Under the pieces are notes generated by a model that saw only the letters and a list, made by a program, of their open reading frames with translations, made no database searches and was not told the DNA's origin. Source: Phycisphaeraceae bacterium (GTDB lineage: Bacteria; Planctomycetota; Phycisphaerae; Phycisphaerales; UBA1924). Taken from it: a stretch of 64,000 bases of DNA. Made by a program: the position numbers and the translations under genes. Location: positions 186,001-250,000 of the forward strand of contig JACKHF010000001.1 in assembly GCA_020639155.1 (NCBI GenBank), written 5' to 3'. Every line of letters begins with the position of its first letter. Within the stretch, counting starts at the first letter, position 1. Below, piece after piece: positions 18,226 to 25,610 of this stretch.

Positions 18226-19485
18226 TCAGTTGCAACCATTGGCATATGCATTTCCAAAGCAAATATAGTCGAAGATATTCAGCGAACCATTCTGATCACA
18301 GTCTGCGTACGGCTCATTGTTTGCGTACGCATTTCCGTAGCAGATGTAGTCGAAGATGTTCAGCGTCGTGTTCTCGTCGCAGTCGGCATAACACGAGGTT
18401 GGCACGCAGGACCAGATAGCGATGTTGTTCGCCGGCACACCACCAGCGGTATCAAAGATGCCTCCCGCGACTAGATCTCCACTGGGCAACACAGCCAGCG
18501 AATGCACGGTTGGGAAGCCACTTCCAGATAACCCCAACCCAAGGGCAGACCAGTTCACGCCGTCCCAGCGGGCGATATTGTTCAGCATGCCGCTGCCGCT
18601 CAAGGTGATGTCCCCAGCCGCGACCAAATCGCCATCGGGAAGCACAACCAGTGACAGCACGTTGGGGTCTAAAAAACCTCCTCCCAAGGCAGACCAGTTC
18701 GCACCATCCCAGCGAGCGATATTGTTCACCGGCACACCACTACCAGTATTGTAGAAGAAACCTCCCGCGACCAGATCACCGGCGGGCAGCACGGCCAACG
18801 ATAGCACTTCGGGTCCAAACAACCCCCCACCCAGAGCGGACCAGTTCGAGCCATCCCAGAGGGCGATGTTGTTCACCAGTACACCACCGGCGGTTTCGAA
18901 GTAACCTGCTGCAACCAAGTCGCCGCCTGGAAGTACAGCCAACGCGTTCACCGACAAGAACCCCGGCCCACTCATCCCAGACCCAAGAGCAGACCATGCA
19001 GATCCGTCCCAACGCGCGATGTGGTTCACGGTTACGCTGCCGGCAGTCTCGATATAGCCTCCCGCGATCAAATCGCCATTGGGAAGCACGGCCAGCGAAC
19101 GTACAAAACCTGAAAGCCCCACTGCAAAGGCGGACCATACCGATCCGTCCCAGCGAGCAATTGCGAAATTACCCCCTGCGACAAGGTCGCCGTTGGGCAG
19201 CACGGCCAACGAAAACGCAGAACCAGTAAACCCCACACCGAGAGGAAACCAGTTCGAGCCATCCCAGCGGGCAATATGATTCGCCGGCGTGCCACCAGCG
19301 GTGTTGAATGGGCCTCCCGCAACCAAGTCGCCGTTAGGCAACACTATGAGCGACCACACAATATCATTCATCCCAGAACCCATGGCTTGCCACTCCGGCT
19401 CGCACTGTGCAGAAGCACCGCTTTCACCAGCGATAAAAGCCAGAGCCAAGACTGCGCTAGTAAGAACAGAGGAAAAACGAGCCAT
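18226..19485 (-). CDS. Secreted WDG-repeat protein with dockerin-type tail (4)
   Basis: A 419-residue protein with a signal peptide (MARFSSVLTSAVLALAFIAG, cleavage near ASA). Two adjacent ATGs, 19485 and 19488, follow an AAAGGGGAA site. Seven or so repeats of 45-48 residues have the form SLAVLPNGDLVAGG, then a variable turn with NNIARWDG and SNWSALGGG. Alternating 'LPxGDLVAGG' and 'WDGxxWSALG' resembles kelch-like or other propeller blades, so a single beta-propeller is likely. The tail has two dockerin-like units (CYADCDENTTLNIFDYICYG; YADCDQNGSLNIFDYICFG ending NGCN). The following 223-base gap downstream of 18226 shows no gene. Confidence 0.8.
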   Translation of the reverse strand: MARFSSVLTSAVLALAFIAGESGASAQCEPEWQAMGSGMNDIVWSLIVLPNGDLVAGGPFNTAGGTPANHIARWDGSNWFPLGVGFTGSAFSLAVLPNGDLVAGGNFAIARWDGSVWSAFAVGLSGFVRSLAVLPNGDLIAGGYIETAGSVTVNHIARWDGSAWSALGSGMSGPGFLSVNALAVLPGGDLVAAGYFETAGGVLVNNIALWDGSNWSALGGGLFGPEVLSLAVLPAGDLVAGGFFYNTGSGVPVNNIARWDGANWSALGGGFLDPNVLSLVVLPDGDLVAAGDITLSGSGMLNNIARWDGVNWSALGLGLSGSGFPTVHSLAVLPSGDLVAGGIFDTAGGVPANNIAIWSCVPTSCYADCDENTTLNIFDYICYGNAYANNEPYADCDQNGSLNIFDYICFGNAYANGCN

Positions 19486-19743
19486 CATAACTTCCCCTTT
19501 CAAACGGTCTCCAGCAGCCTGAAGCATGCGCACATGCTGGTACGCAATGATGATGATTCCGGTCACACCAAAAGCAACATGCTACACGATGCAATCAGCG
19601 TACACAAGCAATAAATGCCGCGGCCAGCCATTTCTGACACCACAACAACTGCACATCTACACCACCAGTTTCTGACGAGCATCGGTATTCGCTATCGCTC
19701 TACTGGCATCTCACACCTTGAATGCGCCACACCCAGCATCAGC

Positions 19744-20583
19744 TCAGTTGCAACCGTTGGCATACGCATTTCCAAAGCAAATATAGTCGAAGATATTCAG
19801 CGAACCGTTCTGATCGCAATCGACGTAAGGATCAAGATTCGCGTACGCGTTCCCGAAGCAGATGTAGTCGAAGACGTTCAGCGCGGCGCTAGTGTCACAG
19901 TCGGGATAGCACTGTCCAGAGGCATATCCCAAATCAGTGAATGTCATCGTACCGAGACGTGGACTGCCAACAAATGGACTCGTACCCTGAAGCGACGAGA
20001 TCAACACAGGTGGCACTGTTGCCTGGTTTGCAGACGTGTAGTTTGCGCCGGTGTCTGTGCCAGCATCCCACGGGAACAAGTCAACGACAATCTCTGATTC
20101 CCAGTGTCCGTTTGGTCGCAAGTTCAGCGATTCAGTGCCGACGAACCAGTCCGGACTCGGCGCAATCATCGACACAATGGTCACGAGCGGGTAGTCGTCA
20201 CGAACCTCGATCTGGAACGTAAGCGACCCAGGCGAAAGCCCGATCCCGCTTCCGCTCACAGCATGCAAGGCTGAGCCCGCACCAATCATCGCATTGACTT
20301 CCTGAAGCAGTTGTGTCTTGCTCCCCGTCTCAGCCATCGACTTGATCCCGGGCGATGCAAGCTGACCATCCTCCCAGAGCTTCGTCGAACTGTTGTGAAC
20401 CCCACCGACAACACCAGAAAAATGGGGCGATGGCGGAAACGATGTCGGGTGTGTCGCAGCACTCCACTCAGCGGTAAACGTCACTTGATATGTCCTGGAG
20501 TTCCACTGGCCATGCGCGACACACGGCATCATGAACAATGAGATCCCAACTGCCGTTGATAAAGCGATTCTTGTTTTCATCAT
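19744..20583 (-). CDS. Secreted spondin-domain protein with dockerin-type tail (5)
   Basis: A 279-residue protein with a signal peptide (MMKTRIALSTAVGISLFMMP, mature from about QWNSR). ATG 20583 or 20580 follows CGGAG. Residues about 30-225 match the spondin N-terminal domain pattern: YQVTFTAEWSAATHPTSFPP, SPHFSGVVGGVHNSSTKLW, GQLASPGIKSMAETG, then VSMIAPSPDWFVGTESLNL and VVDLFPWDAGTDTGANYTS. Spondin_N domains occur in animal matrix proteins and in many secreted bacterial proteins, where the role is thought to be adhesive or metal-assisted. The tail has two dockerin-like units (CYPDCDTSAALNVFDYICFG; YVDCDQNGSLNIFDYICFG, ending NGCN). Confidence 0.83.
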   Translation of the reverse strand: MMKTRIALSTAVGISLFMMPCVAHGQWNSRTYQVTFTAEWSAATHPTSFPPSPHFSGVVGGVHNSSTKLWEDGQLASPGIKSMAETGSKTQLLQEVNAMIGAGSALHAVSGSGIGLSPGSLTFQIEVRDDYPLVTIVSMIAPSPDWFVGTESLNLRPNGHWESEIVVDLFPWDAGTDTGANYTSANQATVPPVLISSLQGTSPFVGSPRLGTMTFTDLGYASGQCYPDCDTSAALNVFDYICFGNAYANLDPYVDCDQNGSLNIFDYICFGNAYANGCN

Positions 20584-20796
20584 GTGTGCTCCGCTGTTCT
20601 TGATCCTGCTCATCTGTCAAACACACAACATCCAGCACACATCCAAAGTGACACGCGCCGAACAGTTTCAGTGTACAACTATGAGTCGTATTCACACAGG
20701 AAAACTGACAGCTTCACCGAAAACAAACACTTGTTTACGATTGCAAGAAAAAAATCAGATGAGAACACAACCATCAACCAAACACTTGCCAATCAG

Positions 20797-21678
20797 TTAT
20801 GGACATCCGCTGGCGTACGCATTCCCAAAGCAGATGTAGTCAAAGATGTTCAATGATCCGCTGCCATCACAGTCGGCATACGGATCAAGATTCGCGTACG
20901 CGTTGCCGAAGCAGATATAGTCAAAGACGTTCAATGCGCCGCTGCCATCGCAGTCCGGATAGCAGTTGTCATACGCGAACGCAAGCCCTCGGTAGACGCC
21001 GCCGAACGCGAATGTTTCCTGCGCTGTCGCTAGGTTGATGATGTACACACTTCCCTGTGACCGAGCGCCATACATCTGGCCAGCCGAGTTTATTGCGAGA
21101 TCCTCATACCAGTTGCCACTGCCACCAATATCTCCGATGTGCGTCATTGCCCCGGTCGACAGTTCAATCCGAAAGAGCCCGGTATCACCAATATCTGTGC
21201 CGTATGCCATTCCATCCGGCGCGATCGCAAAGGCTGTGAGCTGGTCGAGCGTTGGTGCGCTCAGTGCGGAAACGAGCGACGCCGCACCTGTATTCGGATC
21301 CATCGTGTACAGCGCATTATCGCGCGTTGCATAGATCACACCCGTCGAAGGATGCACATCAACACACCGGAAGTTCCAGTTCTCACCGGTCGAACCGATC
21401 ACCATCCCATTTCCGGTTGAGGGGTCGATAGAAAACAACCGATCCGGATTGCCATCGTTATACCCGTCGATGGTGTACAGCACACCATTCCCAACGCCAA
21501 GTCCGCCGAAGAGCGCTTCCTGCCCAGTCACCAGCACCGATGTCAGCGCAGCTCCATTGCTTGTATCCAGCGTATGGAGGAGCGGGAACGTGGGATTTTC
21601 CAGAGCGTACAGCGTGTCCTGAGCCAGCACTGATGCAAACGGAATGAGAGAGGCAACGACAGCTGTCAACGTACGCAT
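20797..21678 (-). CDS. Secreted propeller-like protein with dockerin-type tail (6)
   Basis: A 293-residue protein with a signal peptide (MRTLTAVVASLIPFASVLAQ). ATG 21678 has TGGAG upstream. The body has blade-like repeats of 'LYxIDxxTGxxxxxG' type: LFSIDPSTGNGMVIGSTG, ALYTMDPNTGAASLVSAL, LFRIELSTGAMTHIGDIGG, VYIINLATAQETF. These resemble DUF4394-like or YVTN-type propellers; the exact family is not settled. The tail has two dockerin-like units (CYPDCDGSGALNVFDYICFG; YADCDGSGSLNIFDYICFG, ending SGCP). It lies upstream, on the same strand, of the spondin gene with a 213-base gap, so the two may be separate transcripts. Confidence 0.8.
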   Translation of the reverse strand: MRTLTAVVASLIPFASVLAQDTLYALENPTFPLLHTLDTSNGAALTSVLVTGQEALFGGLGVGNGVLYTIDGYNDGNPDRLFSIDPSTGNGMVIGSTGENWNFRCVDVHPSTGVIYATRDNALYTMDPNTGAASLVSALSAPTLDQLTAFAIAPDGMAYGTDIGDTGLFRIELSTGAMTHIGDIGGSGNWYEDLAINSAGQMYGARSQGSVYIINLATAQETFAFGGVYRGLAFAYDNCYPDCDGSGALNVFDYICFGNAYANLDPYADCDGSGSLNIFDYICFGNAYASGCP

Positions 21679-22038
21679 ACACAATACTCCAGTGGGGGCA
21701 ACCACGCCCGCAGATGTGCAGTTTACACTGGAATCATCGAGAGCCGCACCTATTCCTGAACAAAAAGGAGTAAAGAAAAAACCGCCCGCTCCGGGGACGC
21801 GGAGCGGGCAGAGCTTGTGACAACGAAAGCCGGGAGGAATGGTGGTGGTGGTGGAGCTTCCGTCGTCCTGGTGGTGGTGTAAATGGCAGGCTCGCAGGAT
21901 CTCTCCTACTCCCGCCCTTTCTCTCTCAGATCTCGCGGCCTGGCATAAAGATGATGGCGGTGTCTGTCAACATCTCTGGTTCGGAAAAATCACTGCCAGC
22001 GAGTCTGCCTGGAGTTCTCAGCATCGAGTTCCTCGATC
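21679..22038 (-). other. 360-base gap downstream of mraZ
   Basis: It holds a strong minus-strand terminator at 21775-21809 and a short possible minus-strand frame at 21926-22024 (32 codons, MLRTPGRLAGSDFSEPEMLT onward, with GAGGA 5 bases upstream, starting 14 bases after the mraZ stop). I would not call that peptide a gene without conservation. On the plus strand there are GGTGGT-rich runs at about 21840-21880. The 21679-21774 part is the promoter region of the 20797-21678 gene. Confidence 0.5.
21775..21809 (-). terminator. Intrinsic terminator, minus strand, end of mraZ unit
   Basis: A perfect 9-bp stem GCCCGCTCC/GGAGCGGGC (21784-21792 with 21801-21809) has an 8-base loop. On the minus strand it is followed by a T-rich run (complement of 21775-21781). 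It lies about 230 bases after the mraZ stop. Confidence 0.8.
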
Positions 22039-22509
22039 TCACTGACGCTGCTTGGCACTCACTCGTTCTGCCACTTCCGGCAGTCGCTGGAACCGTTCCT
22101 TGAGCCCAGCGGCCCACGATTTGCGGTCTCGTATTTCCAGACGGTTCCGTTTGCCGATGATCACAACGTCGATCGTCGATTCGCCCTCGGATGGTGTCAG
22201 TGCCGCCAGTTCCAGCTGGTATCGCTGCAATCCGACTCTGCCCTGACCATCCATCGTCATCGGTTCGGCCAGAGCAAACATCTCTTCCAGGGCAGCCGTG
22301 TCCGCGTTGGGTGTCAACGTCTGCGGCTCCTGATCCGAAAGGTGCTCGAATGTTTTCTGGGTATACAGCCTCAGCGAGCCGTCCGGCCACGGGACGCAGT
22401 ACCACATCGTTCCGTCCCGAGCCTCGTCCCACTGCTTGCGATACTTCGCTGGCACTGCAAGTCGCAGCTTCGCGTCGATCGTGTGCTCGGAGTGGCCTGT
22501 GAACAGCAA
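22039..22509 (-). CDS. mraZ: Transcriptional regulator MraZ
   Basis: A 156-residue protein with two SpoVT/AbrB-like half domains. The start LFTGHSEHTIDAKLRLAVPA and the second half MTMDGQGRVGLQRYQLELAA both carry the 'D-x-K/Q-R-x-x-x-P' type core of MraZ. MraZ binds DNA upstream of its own gene and, in E. coli, represses the division and cell wall (dcw) cluster. The start codon must be TTG at 22509: an in-frame TGA lies 11 codons upstream with no other start between. No rsmH, ftsL or ftsI follows; a terminator ends the unit instead. Repeated TGGGA boxes upstream suggest autoregulation. Confidence 0.92.
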   Translation of the reverse strand: MLFTGHSEHTIDAKLRLAVPAKYRKQWDEARDGTMWYCVPWPDGSLRLYTQKTFEHLSDQEPQTLTPNADTAALEEMFALAEPMTMDGQGRVGLQRYQLELAALTPSEGESTIDVVIIGKRNRLEIRDRKSWAAGLKERFQRLPEVAERVSAKQRQ

Positions 22510-22545
22510 GGGGTGTCTCGGTCGTTTGGGTTGCGAGGTTGTTCA

Positions 22546-22582
22546 TGGGAGGACTCATGTCGAGTGATGGGATGACATGGGA
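22546..22582 (+). promoter_or_regulatory. Candidate MraZ operator (TGGGA boxes)
   Basis: Two direct TGGGA boxes lie at 22568-22572 and 22578-22582, separated by exactly 5 bases, with a third TGGGA at 22546-22550. This is 36-73 bases upstream of the mraZ start, on the strand opposite to mraZ. MraZ is known to bind TGGG repeats with 5-base spacers in E. coli. The third box is off the 10-base register by two bases. Confidence 0.5.
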
Positions 22583-22756
22583 TTCTTCCCCACTCATCGC
22601 CCTCTTTCCCGATTTCTCTGTAGTCTACACACAAAATCTGCTCGAATTGACAGAAAAAATCTCTGTGTTTGGATTGTGTTCTGCTTATCTCAGGTGAACA
22701 TCGCATTCATCAAATCTGAAGCACCCGAAGCACGGGTTCATACGTAAAGACTGGTG

Positions 22757-23263
22757 ATGCCCAACTCGCTTCGACCACCGCTCGTTCGAAAGAATGGCTC
22801 GGGAGAATCTACCGAGTCTCGAGTTGCACGAGCACTCTCGCATTTCCAACGAGGCAGATACGTGTTGGCATCAGCATTCGAGGATGAACGCGGGGGCACC
22901 GCTGTTGAATGGGTGCATCAATGCTGCACCCAACCGCCGATGGTCGCGGTCTCCCTGCGCAAGGGACACGCGATCGAACAACTCATCCGCGACTCGGGCG
23001 CCTTCTCTGTTGCCGAGGTATCAACTGCAAGCATGCTTGTCCAGAAAACCTTCGCGAGCACACGCATCCCCGATGAGGATCTTGATCAGTTCGACGCGCT
23101 TCCGCACACAACGTTGACAACTGGCTCGCCCATACTCATGCACTGCACGTTTGTCGTCGACTGCGTGATGGTGCGTCACATTGATCTTGAGGATGAATAT
23201 GAGATGTATGTGGGCCGTGTCGTTGACGCGATCGCGCTCAGTCGTTTACCACTACCGCTCTAG
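22757..23263 (+). CDS. Flavin reductase-like FMN-binding split-barrel protein
   Basis: A 168-residue protein. Residues about 30-85 read GRYVLASAFEDERGGTAVEW, CCTQPPMVAVSLRKGHAIEQ and DSGAFSVAEV. This is the flavin reductase-like domain order: a 'T/V-s-s' strand, 'PP-x-V-x-V-S-l-x-k' and 's-g-x-F-s-V'. Such proteins bind FMN and reduce it with NAD(P)H or act as electron shuttles; some only bind flavin. The substrate is unknown. It is transcribed away from mraZ and its stop overlaps the convergent hydrolase stop by 12 bases. Confidence 0.75.
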   Translation: MPNSLRPPLVRKNGSGESTESRVARALSHFQRGRYVLASAFEDERGGTAVEWVHQCCTQPPMVAVSLRKGHAIEQLIRDSGAFSVAEVSTASMLVQKTFASTRIPDEDLDQFDALPHTTLTTGSPILMHCTFVVDCVMVRHIDLEDEYEMYVGRVVDAIALSRLPLPL

Positions 23264-24127
23264 CAGATGTTTCACAAAGAATGATGTCTGCGCGTTCTTT
23301 GCATCGTTTGCACGATTCCCGAATCCGTTGTGCTCGTCCGGCGCACCGGTTTCTGTCCAATGAACAAACTCGATCATCGATGCATCTGACCCGCTGCGTT
23401 CATAGTGTGATCGCAATGCATCAATAAACTTTGCCTGCGCATCAAACGGCACAACACGATCAGCTTCCGAATGGATTGCGAGGAATGGGATTGGATCGAA
23501 CCCACTGAGATGTTCCATTGCGCTGAGTTTCAACACACGTTCTCTATCATGCACAATCGGCCACGAGGACCGGCGATCCGTATCCGCATCATCCGTCCTT
23601 GTGCGCACAACACGCTCACTATCACCAAAGTACATTGTTTCAAGATCGCCGCACGTTGCTTCGACAGCTGCGCACGCAAACCGGTGCGGCTCGCACAGTC
23701 TTCGCAGCGCAGCCATACCGCCTGCGGACATCCCACCGATCGCAACGCGCGACGTGTCATACAAGTGCGCATGCTCCGAGCGTGAAAGATCGTCTATCAC
23801 GTCGTCAATCTCACCAATCACCTGCTCAAGAACATCGAGCGTGTGCTCCGGCCCATTCCAGCCCTCGATCGTGCGTTCACCGTGCCCCGGCAGATCAATC
23901 GCACACGCAGCGATTCCGCTCCGGATCCAGCGCAAATATCGGCCTGGATCGAGTTCCTTGAACACACTCCGTCCGTGCAGCCAGAGCACAACAGGAACTG
24001 GCGTTTCTCCATCAGGGTGCGCAAGCAGCGCAGGCACATCAGGGCCAAGACGCGTCAACACCGCACGATCAGAGAGTGACTTCGGAAACTGACTGAATCT
24101 CGCGGGGATATTGCCGGGCACGTGCAT
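23252..24127 (-). CDS. Alpha/beta hydrolase, esterase or peptidase-like
   Basis: A 291-residue cytoplasmic protein from ATG 24127; the ATG at 24154 would add 9 residues. Seen: the oxyanion strand PVVLWLHGRSVFKELDPGRY, the acidic turn CAIDLPGHGERTIEGWNG, the nucleophile elbow VAIGGMSAGGMAALRRL, a late strand PFLAIHSEADRVVPFDAQ with the acid, and a terminal His in DEHNGFGNR. This is a full Ser-Asp-His set of the prolyl oligopeptidase/dienelactone hydrolase type. No signal peptide. The substrate cannot be assigned. It converges with the flavin reductase gene. Confidence 0.8.
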   Translation of the reverse strand: MHVPGNIPARFSQFPKSLSDRAVLTRLGPDVPALLAHPDGETPVPVVLWLHGRSVFKELDPGRYLRWIRSGIAACAIDLPGHGERTIEGWNGPEHTLDVLEQVIGEIDDVIDDLSRSEHAHLYDTSRVAIGGMSAGGMAALRRLCEPHRFACAAVEATCGDLETMYFGDSERVVRTRTDDADTDRRSSWPIVHDRERVLKLSAMEHLSGFDPIPFLAIHSEADRVVPFDAQAKFIDALRSHYERSGSDASMIEFVHWTETGAPDEHNGFGNRANDAKNAQTSFFVKHLLER

Positions 24128-24185
24128 GACAGGATCATCACACACTGCCCGCATGAGTCAACCGCTGACGATCACAGAATAATAC

Positions 24186-24213
24186 AAAGCTCAGAGATCT
24201 CTCCCCGAGCTTT
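24186..24213 (-). terminator. Weak hairpin after the HAF-repeat gene
   Basis: A 7-bp stem AAAGCTC/GAGCTTT (24186-24192 with 24207-24213) has a 14-base loop. On the minus strand it is followed by GTATTATTCT, which is a poor U-tract. It lies 70 bases after the stop at 24282, so a terminator role is plausible only. Confidence 0.35.
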
Positions 24214-24281
24214 GCCTTCTCTTCTTCCTCTCTCTTTCGAGACAGATTCCCACTCTATGAGGATCATGCTTACAAACACAC

Positions 24282-25502
24282 TCACGGACACCCGGCCGCG
24301 AACGCATTCCCGAAACAGATGTAATCAAAGATATTGAGAGATCCATTTTCATCGCAGTCCGCGTAGCAGGCGCTGTCGCCAGAGAGCGTCGCAACCCATC
24401 CCTCATACTCGCCTTGTGGATTGATGCCGATACCAGCAACTGTTTTGCCGTCATGCGATACGCCTGATGCGCCAAGCAGCGTCCAGCCCGCAACATCGGT
24501 CACACCGCCGAGCATCAGTTCATCTTTGATATTGCGCATGCCATTTGTTGCGTCCCAGATAAACGCGTCGCCACTAATCTCAGCACCAACCACCCCACCG
24601 TATGTGATATTCAGCGCACCAACAATCACGGACGCATCCGGCGTGCAGTCTCCAGCGTAGTTGTCGATACCAGCACTCCAGCCTGTCCCCAGACTCGTCC
24701 AGCCAATTGACTCGGTCCAGTACGCTGGCTCGTACCGAAGCTCTGTTCTGACCCAACCCACGACTGTGTTGCCGTCGGCAGAGCACGCGGTCGCACCAGA
24801 ATCAACCGCACCACCCGCAACATCACCCAGCCCAACCATGCCTGCAGACTCTGTCCATCGGTACGCTTCTGTGCCGTTCGGCGTCGTTGCCCAACCAACT
24901 ACAACATCTCCGTTTGAAGAGCAACCCATCGCAATCCCATACTGCTGCGCTGGCGGCGAAGTCAGATGCCCAAGCCCCACAAGCCCACTCGATTCTGTCC
25001 ATCTGAACGATTCGCCATACAACGGTCCCGGAAGCCCGTAGCTGTAATCGCCCTGCCCGACAATTACAGCACCATCATCAGAAATCGCACGCCCGTATGC
25101 CTGTGTGATCGAGAGCGAGTTGAGATCGCCAAGTCCAACCATGCCGGTCGCCTGTGTCCATCGGAACACTTCACGCCCCAGCGCGCCGGGCGATGATCCT
25201 GTAATGACCGACCCGTCGTAGTTCACGCCAAGCGCCTCGCCATTTGCTGTCAGCGACCACGCCCCGGGAATTTCACCAAGTGATTCAAGCCCGCCAGACT
25301 TGGTCCAGCGTGCTGGCTGGCCCGCGCCGTTTGTGTCGAGCGCATACGCAACAACAGTCGATCCGTCGCCGGAAATGTCGTACGGATAGCTGCGGTGTCC
25401 TGCGCCTGATAGGAACCCGATGCCCTGAAAACTCGATTGAGCGCAGACTGCCCCAGTACATGCTGCAAGAACAAAGATCGTTGTGAAACCGTTGTGTTTC
25501 AT
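24282..25502 (-). CDS. Secreted HAF-repeat protein with single dockerin-type unit (7)
   Basis: A 406-residue protein with a signal peptide (MKHNGFTTIFVLAACTGAVC, mature from AQSS). ATG 25502 follows AGGAGGTACC. The body carries repeats of about 45-50 residues with AYRWTESAGMVGLGDVAGG and SADGNTVVGWV; 'RWT-x-x-x-G-x-x-x-LG' plus 'A-x-x-x-S-x-DG-x-x-x-VG' is the extracellular HAF repeat. Such proteins are probably beta-propellers. Unlike its seven relatives in this block, it has only one dockerin-like unit (CYADCDENGSLNIFDYICFG, then NAFAAGCP). A weak hairpin lies downstream. Confidence 0.83.
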   Translation of the reverse strand: MKHNGFTTIFVLAACTGAVCAQSSFQGIGFLSGAGHRSYPYDISGDGSTVVAYALDTNGAGQPARWTKSGGLESLGEIPGAWSLTANGEALGVNYDGSVITGSSPGALGREVFRWTQATGMVGLGDLNSLSITQAYGRAISDDGAVIVGQGDYSYGLPGPLYGESFRWTESSGLVGLGHLTSPPAQQYGIAMGCSSNGDVVVGWATTPNGTEAYRWTESAGMVGLGDVAGGAVDSGATACSADGNTVVGWVRTELRYEPAYWTESIGWTSLGTGWSAGIDNYAGDCTPDASVIVGALNITYGGVVGAEISGDAFIWDATNGMRNIKDELMLGGVTDVAGWTLLGASGVSHDGKTVAGIGINPQGEYEGWVATLSGDSACYADCDENGSLNIFDYICFGNAFAAGCP

Positions 25503-25552
25503 GTGGTACCTCCTTCATAGTGAAGCGAGATTTCACTGTGACATCCCTATTG

Positions 25553-25581
25553 AAAAAACGCCCGGATACAAACCCGGGCGT
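25553..25581 (-). terminator. Intrinsic terminator after dockerin gene 8
   Basis: An 8-bp stem ACGCCCGG/CCGGGCGT (25558-25565 with 25574-25581) is followed on the minus strand by a run of six T (complement of 25553-25558). It lies 30 bases after the stop at 25611 and just upstream of the HAF-repeat gene. Confidence 0.85.
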
Positions 25582-25610
25582 CGAAAAGACTTTGGAATGT
25601 CATCACGTGT

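Noticed and set aside
21926..22597. Long minus-strand reading frame overlapping mraZ in another frame
   Set aside because: Its sequence is Arg/Gly/Thr-rich without a motif and lies wholly across mraZ, whose own frame matches the MraZ family well.
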